Assembly: GCF_014905095.1 (NCBI RefSeq)
Contig: NZ_CP041165.1
Location: 682,001-746,000 of the forward strand
DNA length: 64,000 bases
Direction of reading: 5' to 3'
Source of the DNA: Sulfurimonas marina
GTDB lineage: Bacteria > Campylobacterota > Campylobacteria > Campylobacterales > Sulfurimonadaceae
Both the position numbers and the translations under genes were made by a program. Position 1 is the stretch's first letter. Every line of letters begins with the position of its first letter. This document shows, one piece after another, positions 8,597-16,831 of the stretch. The notes beneath the pieces are model-generated. The model ran no database searches and had not been told where the DNA came from. It saw only the letters and a program-made list of their open reading frames with translations.

Positions 8597-8668
8597 TTCT
8601 TTTAACCCTATCTCTTAGAGGACGAATCCTCCCTTCGGTCTGAGTCTCACGAGATAGGCTTAAAAGAA
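8597..8668 (+). repeat. Hairpin E3 of the conserved-loop repeat family
   Basis: The arms TTCTTTTAACCCTATCTC (8597-8614) and GAGATAGGCTTAAAAGAA (8651-8668) pair at 17 of 18 positions. A short inner stem (618-621 with 645-648, plus 8000) leaves a 23-nt loop (8622-8644) starting ACGAATCCTCCC and ending GGTCTGAG. The loop matches E1 and E2; the stem is unrelated to theirs. It lies between the kinase stop and mqnE. Confidence 0.9.
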
Positions 8669-8722
8669 TAAAAAAATTTTGAAATACACTTGAAGAAAAA
8701 GTAGAAAATGGTAAGGAAAAAA

Positions 8723-9757
8723 ATGGATAGAATAGATTTCGATACAGCACTAAAACTTTACGATGAAGATTTGTTTATACTCGGTGAGATGGCAGATAAG
8801 AAACGTAAAGAACTTCATGGCAATAAAACATACTTCAATATTAACCGTCATATAAATCCAACAAATATTTGTGCAGATGTATGTAAATTTTGTGCTTATG
8901 CCGCAAATAGAAAAAATCCTAACCCTTATACTATGACTCATGAAGAGATTATGGAAATCGTAGACAAGATCGTTGAAGATGGTGTGAAAGAGGTGCATAT
9001 CGTCTCAGCTCATAATCCGGATACTGGTATAGAGTGGTACCTTGATATTTTTAGAAAGATTAAAGATAAATATCCACAGCTTCATGTAAAAGCATTGACA
9101 GCCGCAGAAGTTGACTTTTTATCTCGCCATTATGGTAAAACTTACGATGAGATCTTAGATATGATGGTAGAAGCGGGTGTGGACTCTATGCCTGGTGGTG
9201 GAGCCGAGATTTTTGATGAAAAGGTACGCGATTATATCTGTAAAGGGAAAGTAACTTCCGATCAGTGGATTGAAATCCATAAAAAATGGCATGAACGCGG
9301 TAAAAAATCAAACGTGACTATGCTGTTCGGTCATGTAGAAAATCGCGAACACAGAATCGATCATATGATGCGTATTCGTGAGCTGCAGGATCAAACAGGT
9401 GGATTTAACTGTTTTATTCCGCTTGTATATCAGACTGAAAACAATTATCTGAAAATTGAGCATCCGATCACTGCCGATGAAGTGCTCCGTACTATGGCGA
9501 TCTCTCGTTTAGTATTAGACAATGTACCGAATTTAAAAGCGTACTGGGTGACTTCAACGGTGAACTTGGCACTTGTTGCTCAAGAGTTTGGTGCAAATGA
9601 CCTTGACGGTACTATCCAAAAAGAGTCTATTAACTCTGCTGCGGGTGCGAAGAGTGCAAACGGGATTGAGCTTGATGATTTCGTAGGGCTTATTAAAGAC
9701 AGCGGTTTTACACCGGTTGAGAGAGACAGTATCTATAACGAGATTAAGGTTTGGTAG
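8723..9757 (+). CDS. mqnE: Aminofutalosine synthase (radical SAM)
   Basis: MqnE joins the 5'-deoxyadenosyl radical to the chorismate-derived enol ether to give aminofutalosine, an early step of the futalosine route to menaquinone used throughout Campylobacterota. The radical SAM cluster motif is CADVCKFC (CxxxCxxC, about residues 51-58) after NINRHINPTNI. VKEVHIVSAHNPD, SMPGGGAEIFD and NVTMLFGHVE are typical of MqnE/MqnC proteins. The length of 344 residues is normal. The ATG at 8723 is preferred to that at 8708 because AAGGA stands before it at good spacing. The paralogue MqnC is the main alternative. Confidence 0.88.
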   Translation: MDRIDFDTALKLYDEDLFILGEMADKKRKELHGNKTYFNINRHINPTNICADVCKFCAYAANRKNPNPYTMTHEEIMEIVDKIVEDGVKEVHIVSAHNPDTGIEWYLDIFRKIKDKYPQLHVKALTAAEVDFLSRHYGKTYDEILDMMVEAGVDSMPGGGAEIFDEKVRDYICKGKVTSDQWIEIHKKWHERGKKSNVTMLFGHVENREHRIDHMMRIRELQDQTGGFNCFIPLVYQTENNYLKIEHPITADEVLRTMAISRLVLDNVPNLKAYWVTSTVNLALVAQEFGANDLDGTIQKESINSAAGAKSANGIELDDFVGLIKDSGFTPVERDSIYNEIKVW

Positions 9758-10579
9758 TTGGATATAACGGTCGTTATTCCAACTTATAACCGCTATAATT
9801 TTTTAAAAAGGGCAATAACTTCTGTTCTTGAACAAACATATCAGCCTAAAGAGATTATAGTTGTAGATGATGGCTCTGCCGATGAAACTTCCCAAATAAA
9901 GAATGACTTCCCACAAATTAAGTATATCTATCAAAAAAACCAAGGTGTCTCTTCAGCAAGAAATACAGGAATAAAAAATGCAAAGTGTGAATGGATCGCA
10001 TTTTTAGATTCTGACGATCTCTTTGTGAAAGAAAAATTGCAAAGACAAGTTGATTTTCACAAACAAAATTCTGAAATATTGATGAGTTATACTGATGAGA
10101 TTTGGATTAGAGATAACCAAGAGATAAAGATTCCTAAAAAATTTCAAAAAATAGGAAAAGATATTTTTACAGAAAACTTGTCTTATTGTAATATTGCTCC
10201 ATCTTCAGTACTTATTCATGAACAAGTGTTTGAGAAGGTAGGTCTGTTTGATACTTCTTTAGAAGTATGTGAAGATTACGATCTTTGGCTTCGTATTTTA
10301 TTAGAGTATGAAGTGGTCTTAATTAAGAAAAAACTTATAACAAAATATGCAGGACATGATGATCAGCTGAGCTTTAAACATTGGGGTATGGATAGGTTTA
10401 GGATAATCACTTTAGAAAAACTTTTGCAAATAATAAAAACACAAGAAAAAATTGAAAAAATTAAAGAGGAACTTGTAAAAAAGTATGAATTGTTACTCAA
10501 AGGTGCTATCAAATATGATAGAATACAAGAGATTTCTACATACAGGGATAAGATTGCAAACATTATCAAAAGAGACTAA
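9758..10579 (+). CDS. Family 2 glycosyltransferase
   Basis: A GT-A fold transferase of 273 residues. The N-terminal VVIPTYNRYNFLKRAI, the VVDDGSADET nucleotide-binding region, NQGVSSARNTG and the metal-binding LDSDD (DxD type) are all present, followed by a C-terminal helical region rich in Lys and Glu. The start is a TTG right after the mqnE stop, with AAGG 8 bases upstream, so translation is probably coupled. Its 3' end overlaps the start of pglB. It may add a sugar to the lipid-linked glycan that PglB transfers; the sugar cannot be named from sequence. Confidence 0.88.
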   Translation: MDITVVIPTYNRYNFLKRAITSVLEQTYQPKEIIVVDDGSADETSQIKNDFPQIKYIYQKNQGVSSARNTGIKNAKCEWIAFLDSDDLFVKEKLQRQVDFHKQNSEILMSYTDEIWIRDNQEIKIPKKFQKIGKDIFTENLSYCNIAPSSVLIHEQVFEKVGLFDTSLEVCEDYDLWLRILLEYEVVLIKKKLITKYAGHDDQLSFKHWGMDRFRIITLEKLLQIIKTQEKIEKIKEELVKKYELLLKGAIKYDRIQEISTYRDKIANIIKRD

Positions 10580-12656
10580 GTTAACAATATTTTATATTGT
10601 TTTAGCATATATATTCTCAATTGCTATGAGATTTATTTGGGTATATCAGTTTGACGGGTATGAACCGTTTCATTTTAACGGACAGTTTATGATCAATACA
10701 AATGACGGTTATTTATGGGCTGAAGGTGCAAGAGATATAGTTGGGGGAACTTATAGAGATGTTGATCAAACCCCTGTTACAGAAGCACCAGCAGTTTTAA
10801 CTGCATTTTTTGTTAAGATATTGCCATTCTCTTTTGAAAGTATTATTTTTTATCTACCTGTTTTTCTCTCGTCATTAATTGTTATTCCTATTATTTTAAT
10901 AGCAAAACTACTTAAAAATTTAGAAATGGGGCTAATAGCTGCACTTTTAGCATCGATTGCATGGAGTTACTATAACCGTACAATGGCAGGATATTATGAT
11001 ACCGATATGCTAAATATTGTTCTTCCTATGTTTCTATTATGGTCAATTATTTGGGCTGTAAAGACAGACCAAAATATCTATCTGCTTTTAACCGCCTTAG
11101 ATATATTAGTGTATAGATGGTGGTATCCTCAAAGCTATTCTTTAGAGTTTGCATTTTTTGGTCTAATCCTTGTATATACACTTGTATTTGATCGAAAAAA
11201 TATTTTTAACTATAAACTTCTTGCTATTATGATGTTTGCTATGATGGGGCTAGACGGTTATACACGACTTGCTTTAGTATTAATATCGTTTTATATCTTC
11301 ACACAAGAAAAGTTTGATAAATATGTATATTATATTTTAGCAGCTGCTATTACAACTTTTTTTGTAACAGGGGGATTCAATCCTATATGGGTACAATTAA
11401 AAGGATATATTTTTAAAGAGAGTGTGAGTGTAGCAAACAAAGGATTACAACTTCATTTTTTTACTGTTGTACAAACAATTCGAGAAGCAGGACAGATCCC
11501 TTTTGAAACATTTGCTAATCGTATAAGCGGTAATGTAATTGTATTTATTGTATCTTTTTTAGGATATGGATATCTGCTTTTTAAACACAGAATTATGCTT
11601 CTTTCATTACCGCTTGTAGGACTTGGATTTTTAGCATATGTTGGAGGGCTTAGGTTTACTGTATATGCAGTCCCTGTTTTAGCATTTGGTATAGCATTTT
11701 TAATTACTGAACTTGCTGCAAAAATGCCGACAAAAAAATTAAAATATCTCTCTATAGTTGCATTTACATTGGCCATTTTATATCCAAACTATAAACATAT
11801 AGAGAACTATAAAATTCCAACAGTGTTTAATAGTGCTGAGGTGAAGGTACTAGAGAAGCTAAATAGTTTAACATCTCCAAATGATTATACTGTAGCATGG
11901 TGGGATTATGGGTACCCTATAAGATATTATGGAGATACACAGACACTTATTGATGGTGCGAAACATAGTGGCAGTGTGAATTTCCCAGTTAGTTTTATAT
12001 TAACAAATCCTCAAGATGTGGCTGCAAAGATGGCTCGTTTAGATGTAGAATATACGGAGAAAAAACTTTTAGGTGATAAAAATCAAACACGCTTTTCAAA
12101 TATTGAACAAATGACAATAGATTATGGATTTAACAATACAAATCTCTTTTTAAGTGAGCTTGAAAAAGATATCAAACTACCAAAGAGAACAACAGATATT
12201 TATCTATATTTACCGTTTAGAATGATTAATATCTATCCAACGGTAACTTATTTTTCGAATATTAACTTAATGAACGGTTTACAAGGGCAACATCCTCTTT
12301 TTTATTCTAGTAGCAATTTTAAGGATAGTGGAGAGAAACTTTTATTAGGAAAAAATATTTCTTTAAATAAAACAAACTTGACACTTACTTTGGGAAATAA
12401 AACCCTACCTATTCGAAGATTTATAAAAACTACATATACTCAAGATAAGAAATTACATGTAGAATCGAAATTGGTTAATTTTACATCAAACATAAGTCTT
12501 ATTTTTATGGCATCATATAACATGTTTTTAATTGTAGATGAAGCAACATATAACTCTACATTCATACAATTGTTTGTTCTGGAAAACTATGATAAAGAGC
12601 TATATGAGATGGTAATTAACACTCCAAGTGCAAAAGTATTTAAACTAAAAATTTAG
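10554..12656 (+). CDS. pglB: Undecaprenyl-diphosphooligosaccharide--protein glycotransferase (N-linked)
   Basis: An STT3-family oligosaccharyltransferase that moves a lipid-linked glycan to Asn in D/E-x-N-x-S/T sequons in the periplasm. It has about 13 membrane helices, the catalytic SNDGY-like NTNDGYLWAEGARD, SYYNRTMAGYYDTDML, and the WWDYG signature (TVAWWDYGYPIRYYGD), and it ends AKVFKLKI like the Campylobacter jejuni enzyme. The start is uncertain. The frame opens with ATGs at 10485 and 10515, but the TTG at 10554, preceded by AGGGA, gives an N-terminus the same length as C. jejuni PglB (700 residues) and is used here. It overlaps the glycosyltransferase by 26 bases. The other pgl genes are not in the window. 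Confidence 0.93.
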   Translation: MQTLSKETKLTIFYIVLAYIFSIAMRFIWVYQFDGYEPFHFNGQFMINTNDGYLWAEGARDIVGGTYRDVDQTPVTEAPAVLTAFFVKILPFSFESIIFYLPVFLSSLIVIPIILIAKLLKNLEMGLIAALLASIAWSYYNRTMAGYYDTDMLNIVLPMFLLWSIIWAVKTDQNIYLLLTALDILVYRWWYPQSYSLEFAFFGLILVYTLVFDRKNIFNYKLLAIMMFAMMGLDGYTRLALVLISFYIFTQEKFDKYVYYILAAAITTFFVTGGFNPIWVQLKGYIFKESVSVANKGLQLHFFTVVQTIREAGQIPFETFANRISGNVIVFIVSFLGYGYLLFKHRIMLLSLPLVGLGFLAYVGGLRFTVYAVPVLAFGIAFLITELAAKMPTKKLKYLSIVAFTLAILYPNYKHIENYKIPTVFNSAEVKVLEKLNSLTSPNDYTVAWWDYGYPIRYYGDTQTLIDGAKHSGSVNFPVSFILTNPQDVAAKMARLDVEYTEKKLLGDKNQTRFSNIEQMTIDYGFNNTNLFLSELEKDIKLPKRTTDIYLYLPFRMINIYPTVTYFSNINLMNGLQGQHPLFYSSSNFKDSGEKLLLGKNISLNKTNLTLTLGNKTLPIRRFIKTTYTQDKKLHVESKLVNFTSNISLIFMASYNMFLIVDEATYNSTFIQLFVLENYDKELYEMVINTPSAKVFKLKI

Positions 12657-12672
12657 AAAAAAGGTAGTATAT

Positions 12673-13512
12673 ATGAATCAAATAAGAAAGTGTTTATTTC
12701 CGGCGGCAGGCTACGGGACAAGATTTTTACCTGCGACAAAAGCGATGCCAAAAGAGATGCTGCCAATCTTGACAAAACCGCTTATTCAGTATGGTGTCGA
12801 GGAAGCTATGGAGGCTGGATGTGATGTAATGGCAATTATTACAGGACGTGGTAAACGTGCTATTACAGATCATTTTGATATATCTTATGAATTAGAACAT
12901 CAGATCAAAGGTTCATCTAAAGAGAAGATGTTGGATGAGATTCGTAACATAATTAAAAATTGTACATTTACATATACTCGTCAAAATGAGATGAAAGGTT
13001 TGGGTGATGCAATTTATAAAGGAAATGTACTAGTAGGTTTCCAAAACCCTTTTGCAGTTATTCTTGCAGATGATCTTTGTGTAAATCCTGATGGTGACGG
13101 AGTTCTTAAACAGATGGTTGACCTTTACAATAAATATAAGTGTTGCATAGTCGCTACTATGGAGGTACCTAATGAAGAGGTACATAAATATGGTGTTATT
13201 GAAGGGAATGAGATTGAAGATGGTGTCTTTATGGTTTCAAATATGGTTGAAAAACCAGATAATGATAAAGCACCTTCAAATCAAGCTGTAATAGGACGCT
13301 ATATTTTAACACCTGATATTTTTGAGATGATTCAAAATACAAAGCCTGGTAAAAACGGTGAGATACAGATAACAGATGCCCTTTGCGAACAAGCTAAAAA
13401 AGGGATGGTTATTGCATATAGATTTAAAGGAAAGAGGTTTGACTGTGGAAGTGTAGAAGGTTTTGTCGAAGCTACTAACTACTTTTACAATAAAGAGAAA
13501 GAAGGTCTCTAA
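12673..13512 (+). CDS. galU: UTP--glucose-1-phosphate uridylyltransferase
   Basis: It makes UDP-glucose, a donor for surface glycans. The nucleotidyltransferase signature FPAAGYGTRFLPATKAMPKEMLPI stands at residues 8-31, followed by QYGVEEAMEAG, the sugar-phosphate region GLGDAIY, LADDL and the late VEKP and ITDAL segments. The length of 279 residues is standard. It starts 16 bases after pglB with AAAAGG as ribosome site. The pgi start follows its stop by one base. Confidence 0.95.
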   Translation: MNQIRKCLFPAAGYGTRFLPATKAMPKEMLPILTKPLIQYGVEEAMEAGCDVMAIITGRGKRAITDHFDISYELEHQIKGSSKEKMLDEIRNIIKNCTFTYTRQNEMKGLGDAIYKGNVLVGFQNPFAVILADDLCVNPDGDGVLKQMVDLYNKYKCCIVATMEVPNEEVHKYGVIEGNEIEDGVFMVSNMVEKPDNDKAPSNQAVIGRYILTPDIFEMIQNTKPGKNGEIQITDALCEQAKKGMVIAYRFKGKRFDCGSVEGFVEATNYFYNKEKEGL

Positions 13513-13513
13513 G

Positions 13514-14722
13514 ATGCATTATAGACACAATTTTAATCCCACTATATCGGATGAAGAGATTTTTGATAATATATTAGACGAACAAGAATTGATAGGGTAT
13601 TATTCTCTTCCTCTGCAAGATCCTAGTATTTATAAAGAGTATGCTAAAGGTGTAAAACAAAAAAATATTGTAGTGATTGGGATTGGGGGAAGTACACTCG
13701 GTACTTATGCGATCTATAAGTACCTCAAACACTCTAAGGAGCTTACTAAAAAACTCTATTTTTTAGAAACAACCGATCCAATTGACATAGAATCAAAACT
13801 AGAAAACGTTGATCTCAACGATACTCTTTTTATTGTTATCTCTAAATCTGGTACTACTATTGAAACTATCTCTATCTTTAAATATATCCATTCACTTGTA
13901 TCTATCGATAAAAATAACTGTGTTGTAGTTACAGAGCATGACTCAAAACTAAAAACATATGCTGATGCAAACGGGATGAAAAGTTTTGAGATTCCTAAAA
14001 ATGTAGGTGGCAGATTTTCTGTTTTCTCTGCTGTTGGACTTTTACCATTGGCGATTGTCGGTATCAATATAGACGATCTCTTAAAAGGTGCAAAAATGGT
14101 GCACCAATCATTTTTTAACAAAAGAAACTTCTATAAGCGTTTAATTAACAAAGCAAGGTTTTTAGTTGAGTATAAAAACAGTTTTAACGTCAATGTAGTG
14201 TTCTCTTACTCATCAAGACTTGAAGGTTTTAACAAGTGGTATATCCAGCTTTGGGGTGAATCTCTAGGAAAAGTAGATATTAATTCCACAAGACAAGGTT
14301 TAACACCTATCGGAATTATAGGACCGATAGATCAACACTCATTTTTACAGCTTATTATAGAAGGTAAGCGTGATAAAACGGTAACAGTTATAAAAGTAGA
14401 AAATTTTTATAACCATCTAAAAATTCCTCCTGTTAAGCTAGAGGGTTTAGAGGAATTAGATTATATTGATAATTTAGAGTTTTCAAAACTTATTAATAAA
14501 CAAGCTGATGCAACAATAGAGTCAATAAATAATGTAAATGATATCCCTTGTGATGTGATTACAATAGACGGGATGTGTGAGAGTGCAATTGCAGCTTTAA
14601 TGTATGAGTATGAACTTTTAACATCATTATGTGCGAAGTTTATGTATATTGATGCTTACAATCAACCGGGTGTTGAGAGTGGAAAAAAGATCTTAAAAGA
14701 AAAATTGATAAAAAATATTTAA
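13514..14722 (+). CDS. pgi: Glucose-6-phosphate isomerase
   Basis: It interconverts glucose-6-phosphate and fructose-6-phosphate, connecting gluconeogenesis with galU (via glucose-1-phosphate) and with glmS. Two SIS-type subdomains are seen: VIGIGGSTLGTYAIYKYL and FIVISKSGTTIETISIF, then NVGGRFSVFSAVGLLPLA and the QLWGESLGK and QHSFLQLI segments. At 402 residues it is the short form. The ATG at 13514 is chosen over the in-frame upstream start at 13463, which lies inside galU. AAGG is 8 bases upstream. Confidence 0.93.
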   Translation: MHYRHNFNPTISDEEIFDNILDEQELIGYYSLPLQDPSIYKEYAKGVKQKNIVVIGIGGSTLGTYAIYKYLKHSKELTKKLYFLETTDPIDIESKLENVDLNDTLFIVISKSGTTIETISIFKYIHSLVSIDKNNCVVVTEHDSKLKTYADANGMKSFEIPKNVGGRFSVFSAVGLLPLAIVGINIDDLLKGAKMVHQSFFNKRNFYKRLINKARFLVEYKNSFNVNVVFSYSSRLEGFNKWYIQLWGESLGKVDINSTRQGLTPIGIIGPIDQHSFLQLIIEGKRDKTVTVIKVENFYNHLKIPPVKLEGLEELDYIDNLEFSKLINKQADATIESINNVNDIPCDVITIDGMCESAIAALMYEYELLTSLCAKFMYIDAYNQPGVESGKKILKEKLIKNI

Positions 14723-14760
14723 CATAAATAATTATTTTTGTTAAATTTCGTAAATTAAGT

Positions 14761-14766
14761 TATAAT
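14761..14766 (+). promoter_or_regulatory. Likely -10 box for the ComEA-like gene
   Basis: TATAAT lies 27 bases before the ATG at 14794, with AAAAGGA as ribosome site between. Confidence 0.55.
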
Positions 14767-14793
14767 AAACCGATCTTAATTAAAAGGAATGAA

Positions 14794-15042
14794 ATGAAGG
14801 TTTTACTTAGTTTACTAGTTATGGTTAGTTTCTTATTTTCGTCTGTTGATATTAACAATGCAGATAAGTCTCAATTGATGCAGTTAAAAGGGATAGGCTC
14901 AAAGAAAGCTGATTCAATTATTGCTTATAGAAAAGCTCATTGTTTTACAAATATTAGCGAACTTGAAAAAGTGAAAGGTATTGGTAAAAAGTTTATAGAA
15001 AAAAACAAGGACAACATTTCAGTAGGTGCTTGTAAAAAGTAA
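14794..15042 (+). CDS. ComEA-like helix-hairpin-helix DNA-binding protein
   Basis: A secreted protein of 82 residues. A signal peptide (about 1-17, MKVLLSLLVMVSFLFSS) is followed by a double helix-hairpin-helix domain: VDINNADKSQLMQLKGIGSKKADSII and FTNISELEKVKGIGKKFIEK. This is the ComEA architecture, which binds double-stranded DNA in the periplasm during natural transformation. It has its own promoter and a bidirectional hairpin after it, so it is probably monocistronic. It may work with the Cts-like DNA-uptake genes at 51758-61235. The C-terminal Cys (GACKK) and Cys in AHCF could form a disulfide. Confidence 0.88.
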   Translation: MKVLLSLLVMVSFLFSSVDINNADKSQLMQLKGIGSKKADSIIAYRKAHCFTNISELEKVKGIGKKFIEKNKDNISVGACKK

Positions 15043-15047
15043 ATACT

Positions 15048-15068
15048 ATCCAGAGAGTTTCTCTGGAT
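15048..15068 (+). terminator. Bidirectional terminator-like hairpin
   Basis: ATCCAGAGA and TCTCTGGAT form a perfect 9-bp stem with a GTT loop, placed between the convergent stops of the ComEA-like gene and the glutathionylspermidine-synthase-like gene. The following T content is moderate only. Confidence 0.55.
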
Positions 15069-15076
15069 TAAGTATA

Positions 15077-16252
15077 TTATTTGATGATATGTCCGACAAA
15101 TTTTGACATATTGTCAAGTATCTCTCCACCTTTTCTAAAGCTAAGGCCGCATGCCTCATACGCAAAGAATACTCCAGCTTGGTATTTATCCCCTTGAGAG
15201 TCTTGAGCGAACTCAACATATTCTTGGTAAACTTTTTTATAGTTCCCATAAGGTCCTTCTGTTTGTGTAATAGCTTCTGTATTACTATCTAAAACTCTTG
15301 TATTTGCTCCCTCTCGTCCAAAAACCGGTTTTTCAACCTGTTTAACACCTAATGGTTCAAAAGAGGTTTTTAGAAGATATGGTGAATCAGGGAAAAGGTC
15401 ACACAATATTTTCATAATCCCTTTTGACTGAAAGATTAGAGTATATGCCGGATTTAATATAATAGCTTCTTGGTTAAGCATAATTGATGTAAGTGTAGTA
15501 GCTAATTCCGGTTCATCTATAGCTATATCTTCCCACGGATAGAGTTTAAACCAGTACTCATATTTATTTTCATCTGCATCATAGATACCACTCTCATCAA
15601 ACTTTACATTTTGAAGGTATTCAAAAGATGTTGCAAACCCTGCATCTGTTGCTATTTGCTGCAGTAGTTTAGTAGTAGCTTCCTCTTCGTCATTCCCCTC
15701 TATCGATGAAAAAAGGATCTTCCAACCATCATAAAACTCTTCAAACTTTTCAGGTTCATCAAAAAGTGTAATTAGACGCTTAAAATTCTCTTGTATAGAT
15801 TCATAGACATTGTTAAACTGCTTTGCTTCATCAAGATTATTTTGTTTTAAAAGGGCCCATTGAATCAGTGCAGTTTCAAACAGTGCAGTTGGAGTGTCAG
15901 CATTAAACTCAATTAATTTAATCGGCTTACCGTCAATTCCACCTGCGAGATCAAATCTTCCGTAGATATGCCAATGTACATCATTTTCCCAAGATTTTTT
16001 AATAACATCTATTAAATTAAATGGAATACCGAGTTCAAAAAAGAGATCATTTTCAATTACATACTCAGCAGCTTCTACAAACATATCATAGATCTCATTA
16101 ACAGCTGTATAGTAACTTTCTGCATCTTCTTGAGAAATTGCAACAAGTTTATCACTTACATATTTAGAACCGTCAACATCAGTATGCCAAGAGAAACCAA
16201 GCTCTTCTAGGCTTGTATCGTCAAGCGGTTGTACATTTTGAAGTTGTACCAT
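15077..16252 (-). CDS. Glutathionylspermidine synthase family protein (YgiC/YjfC-like ATP-grasp)
   Basis: An ATP-grasp C-N ligase homologue of 391 residues. The pre-ATP-grasp and ATP-grasp motifs include GRFDLAGGIDGKPIKLIEFNAD (about 105-126), LLKTSFE, and KPVFGREGANTRV near the C-terminus. It corresponds to the synthetase half of Gsp without the amidase. Bacterial YgiC and YjfC are of this type and their substrate is not settled. It follows a UPF0323 lipoprotein gene by 3 bases, reproducing the ygiB-ygiC pairing of enterobacteria, so it may modify an envelope component or peptide. Confidence 0.85.
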   Translation of the reverse strand: MVQLQNVQPLDDTSLEELGFSWHTDVDGSKYVSDKLVAISQEDAESYYTAVNEIYDMFVEAAEYVIENDLFFELGIPFNLIDVIKKSWENDVHWHIYGRFDLAGGIDGKPIKLIEFNADTPTALFETALIQWALLKQNNLDEAKQFNNVYESIQENFKRLITLFDEPEKFEEFYDGWKILFSSIEGNDEEEATTKLLQQIATDAGFATSFEYLQNVKFDESGIYDADENKYEYWFKLYPWEDIAIDEPELATTLTSIMLNQEAIILNPAYTLIFQSKGIMKILCDLFPDSPYLLKTSFEPLGVKQVEKPVFGREGANTRVLDSNTEAITQTEGPYGNYKKVYQEYVEFAQDSQGDKYQAGVFFAYEACGLSFRKGGEILDNMSKFVGHIIK

Positions 16253-16255
16253 TAA

Positions 16256-16831
16256 TTATCCTCCAAAAAATCCGCCGCTAGTTTTACTATAGCTAGAAGT
16301 TTTAGATGATGAACCGAAGAAGCTTTTTTTTGAACTTGACGATTTTGTAGCACTAGATGTTGCTGATCTTGAGTAAGCACTTCTGTTAGCTGTAGCTGCA
16401 TTTCTTGAAAAGCTTTTGTTATTCATAAGAGCATTACCAATCATATTTCCGAGCAGACTACCCGCTGCAACTGCAAGGATAGTTCCTGCTAAGCCCATTC
16501 CTGCACTACCGGCTCCATCTTGAAGTGTTTCACTTGTACCGTTTTGTACTTTATTATATTCTTGTTCAGCAAGTGCTTTCATTTCAGCTTCATTCATAAA
16601 GCGCTCTGTAACATTTCCATTTTCATTACGTTCGCGTATAATTGCACGAGATGGACCATCTGTCGGCATCTCCTCTACAACTATATATTTTCCGTTAGTT
16701 TGTTGTTCAATTACTAAAAATTTATTTTGTGCTTGTTCTTGTTGTTGTGAACATCCACTAAGGACACTCATCATAAGTATTCCGGCACTTCCAAGTGCCA
16801 CACCGCCGGCCAAAGATGAAATATGTTTCAT
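16256..16831 (-). CDS. UPF0323 family lipoprotein
   Basis: A lipoprotein of 191 residues with an N-terminal signal and lipobox LSGC (Cys-27). The mature part has a small Lys/Glu-rich domain, then a Gly/Ala-rich hydrophobic stretch (about 108-137, GMGLAGTILAVAAGSLLGNMIGNAL) and a Ser/Lys/Arg-rich low-complexity tail ending GGFFGG. This matches the UPF0323 family seen in Campylobacter and Helicobacter, related in layout to YgiB (DUF1190). The start overlaps the upstream stop as TAATG. It is probably co-translated with the ATP-grasp gene downstream. Its function is unknown. Confidence 0.85.
   Translation of the reverse strand: MKHISSLAGGVALGSAGILMMSVLSGCSQQQEQAQNKFLVIEQQTNGKYIVVEEMPTDGPSRAIIRERNENGNVTERFMNEAEMKALAEQEYNKVQNGTSETLQDGAGSAGMGLAGTILAVAAGSLLGNMIGNALMNNKSFSRNAATANRSAYSRSATSSATKSSSSKKSFFGSSSKTSSYSKTSGGFFGG

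Noticed and set aside
13463-13513. Longer N-terminus for Pgi
   Set aside because: It would lie within galU, and the ATG at 13514 has a good ribosome site and fits the family start.
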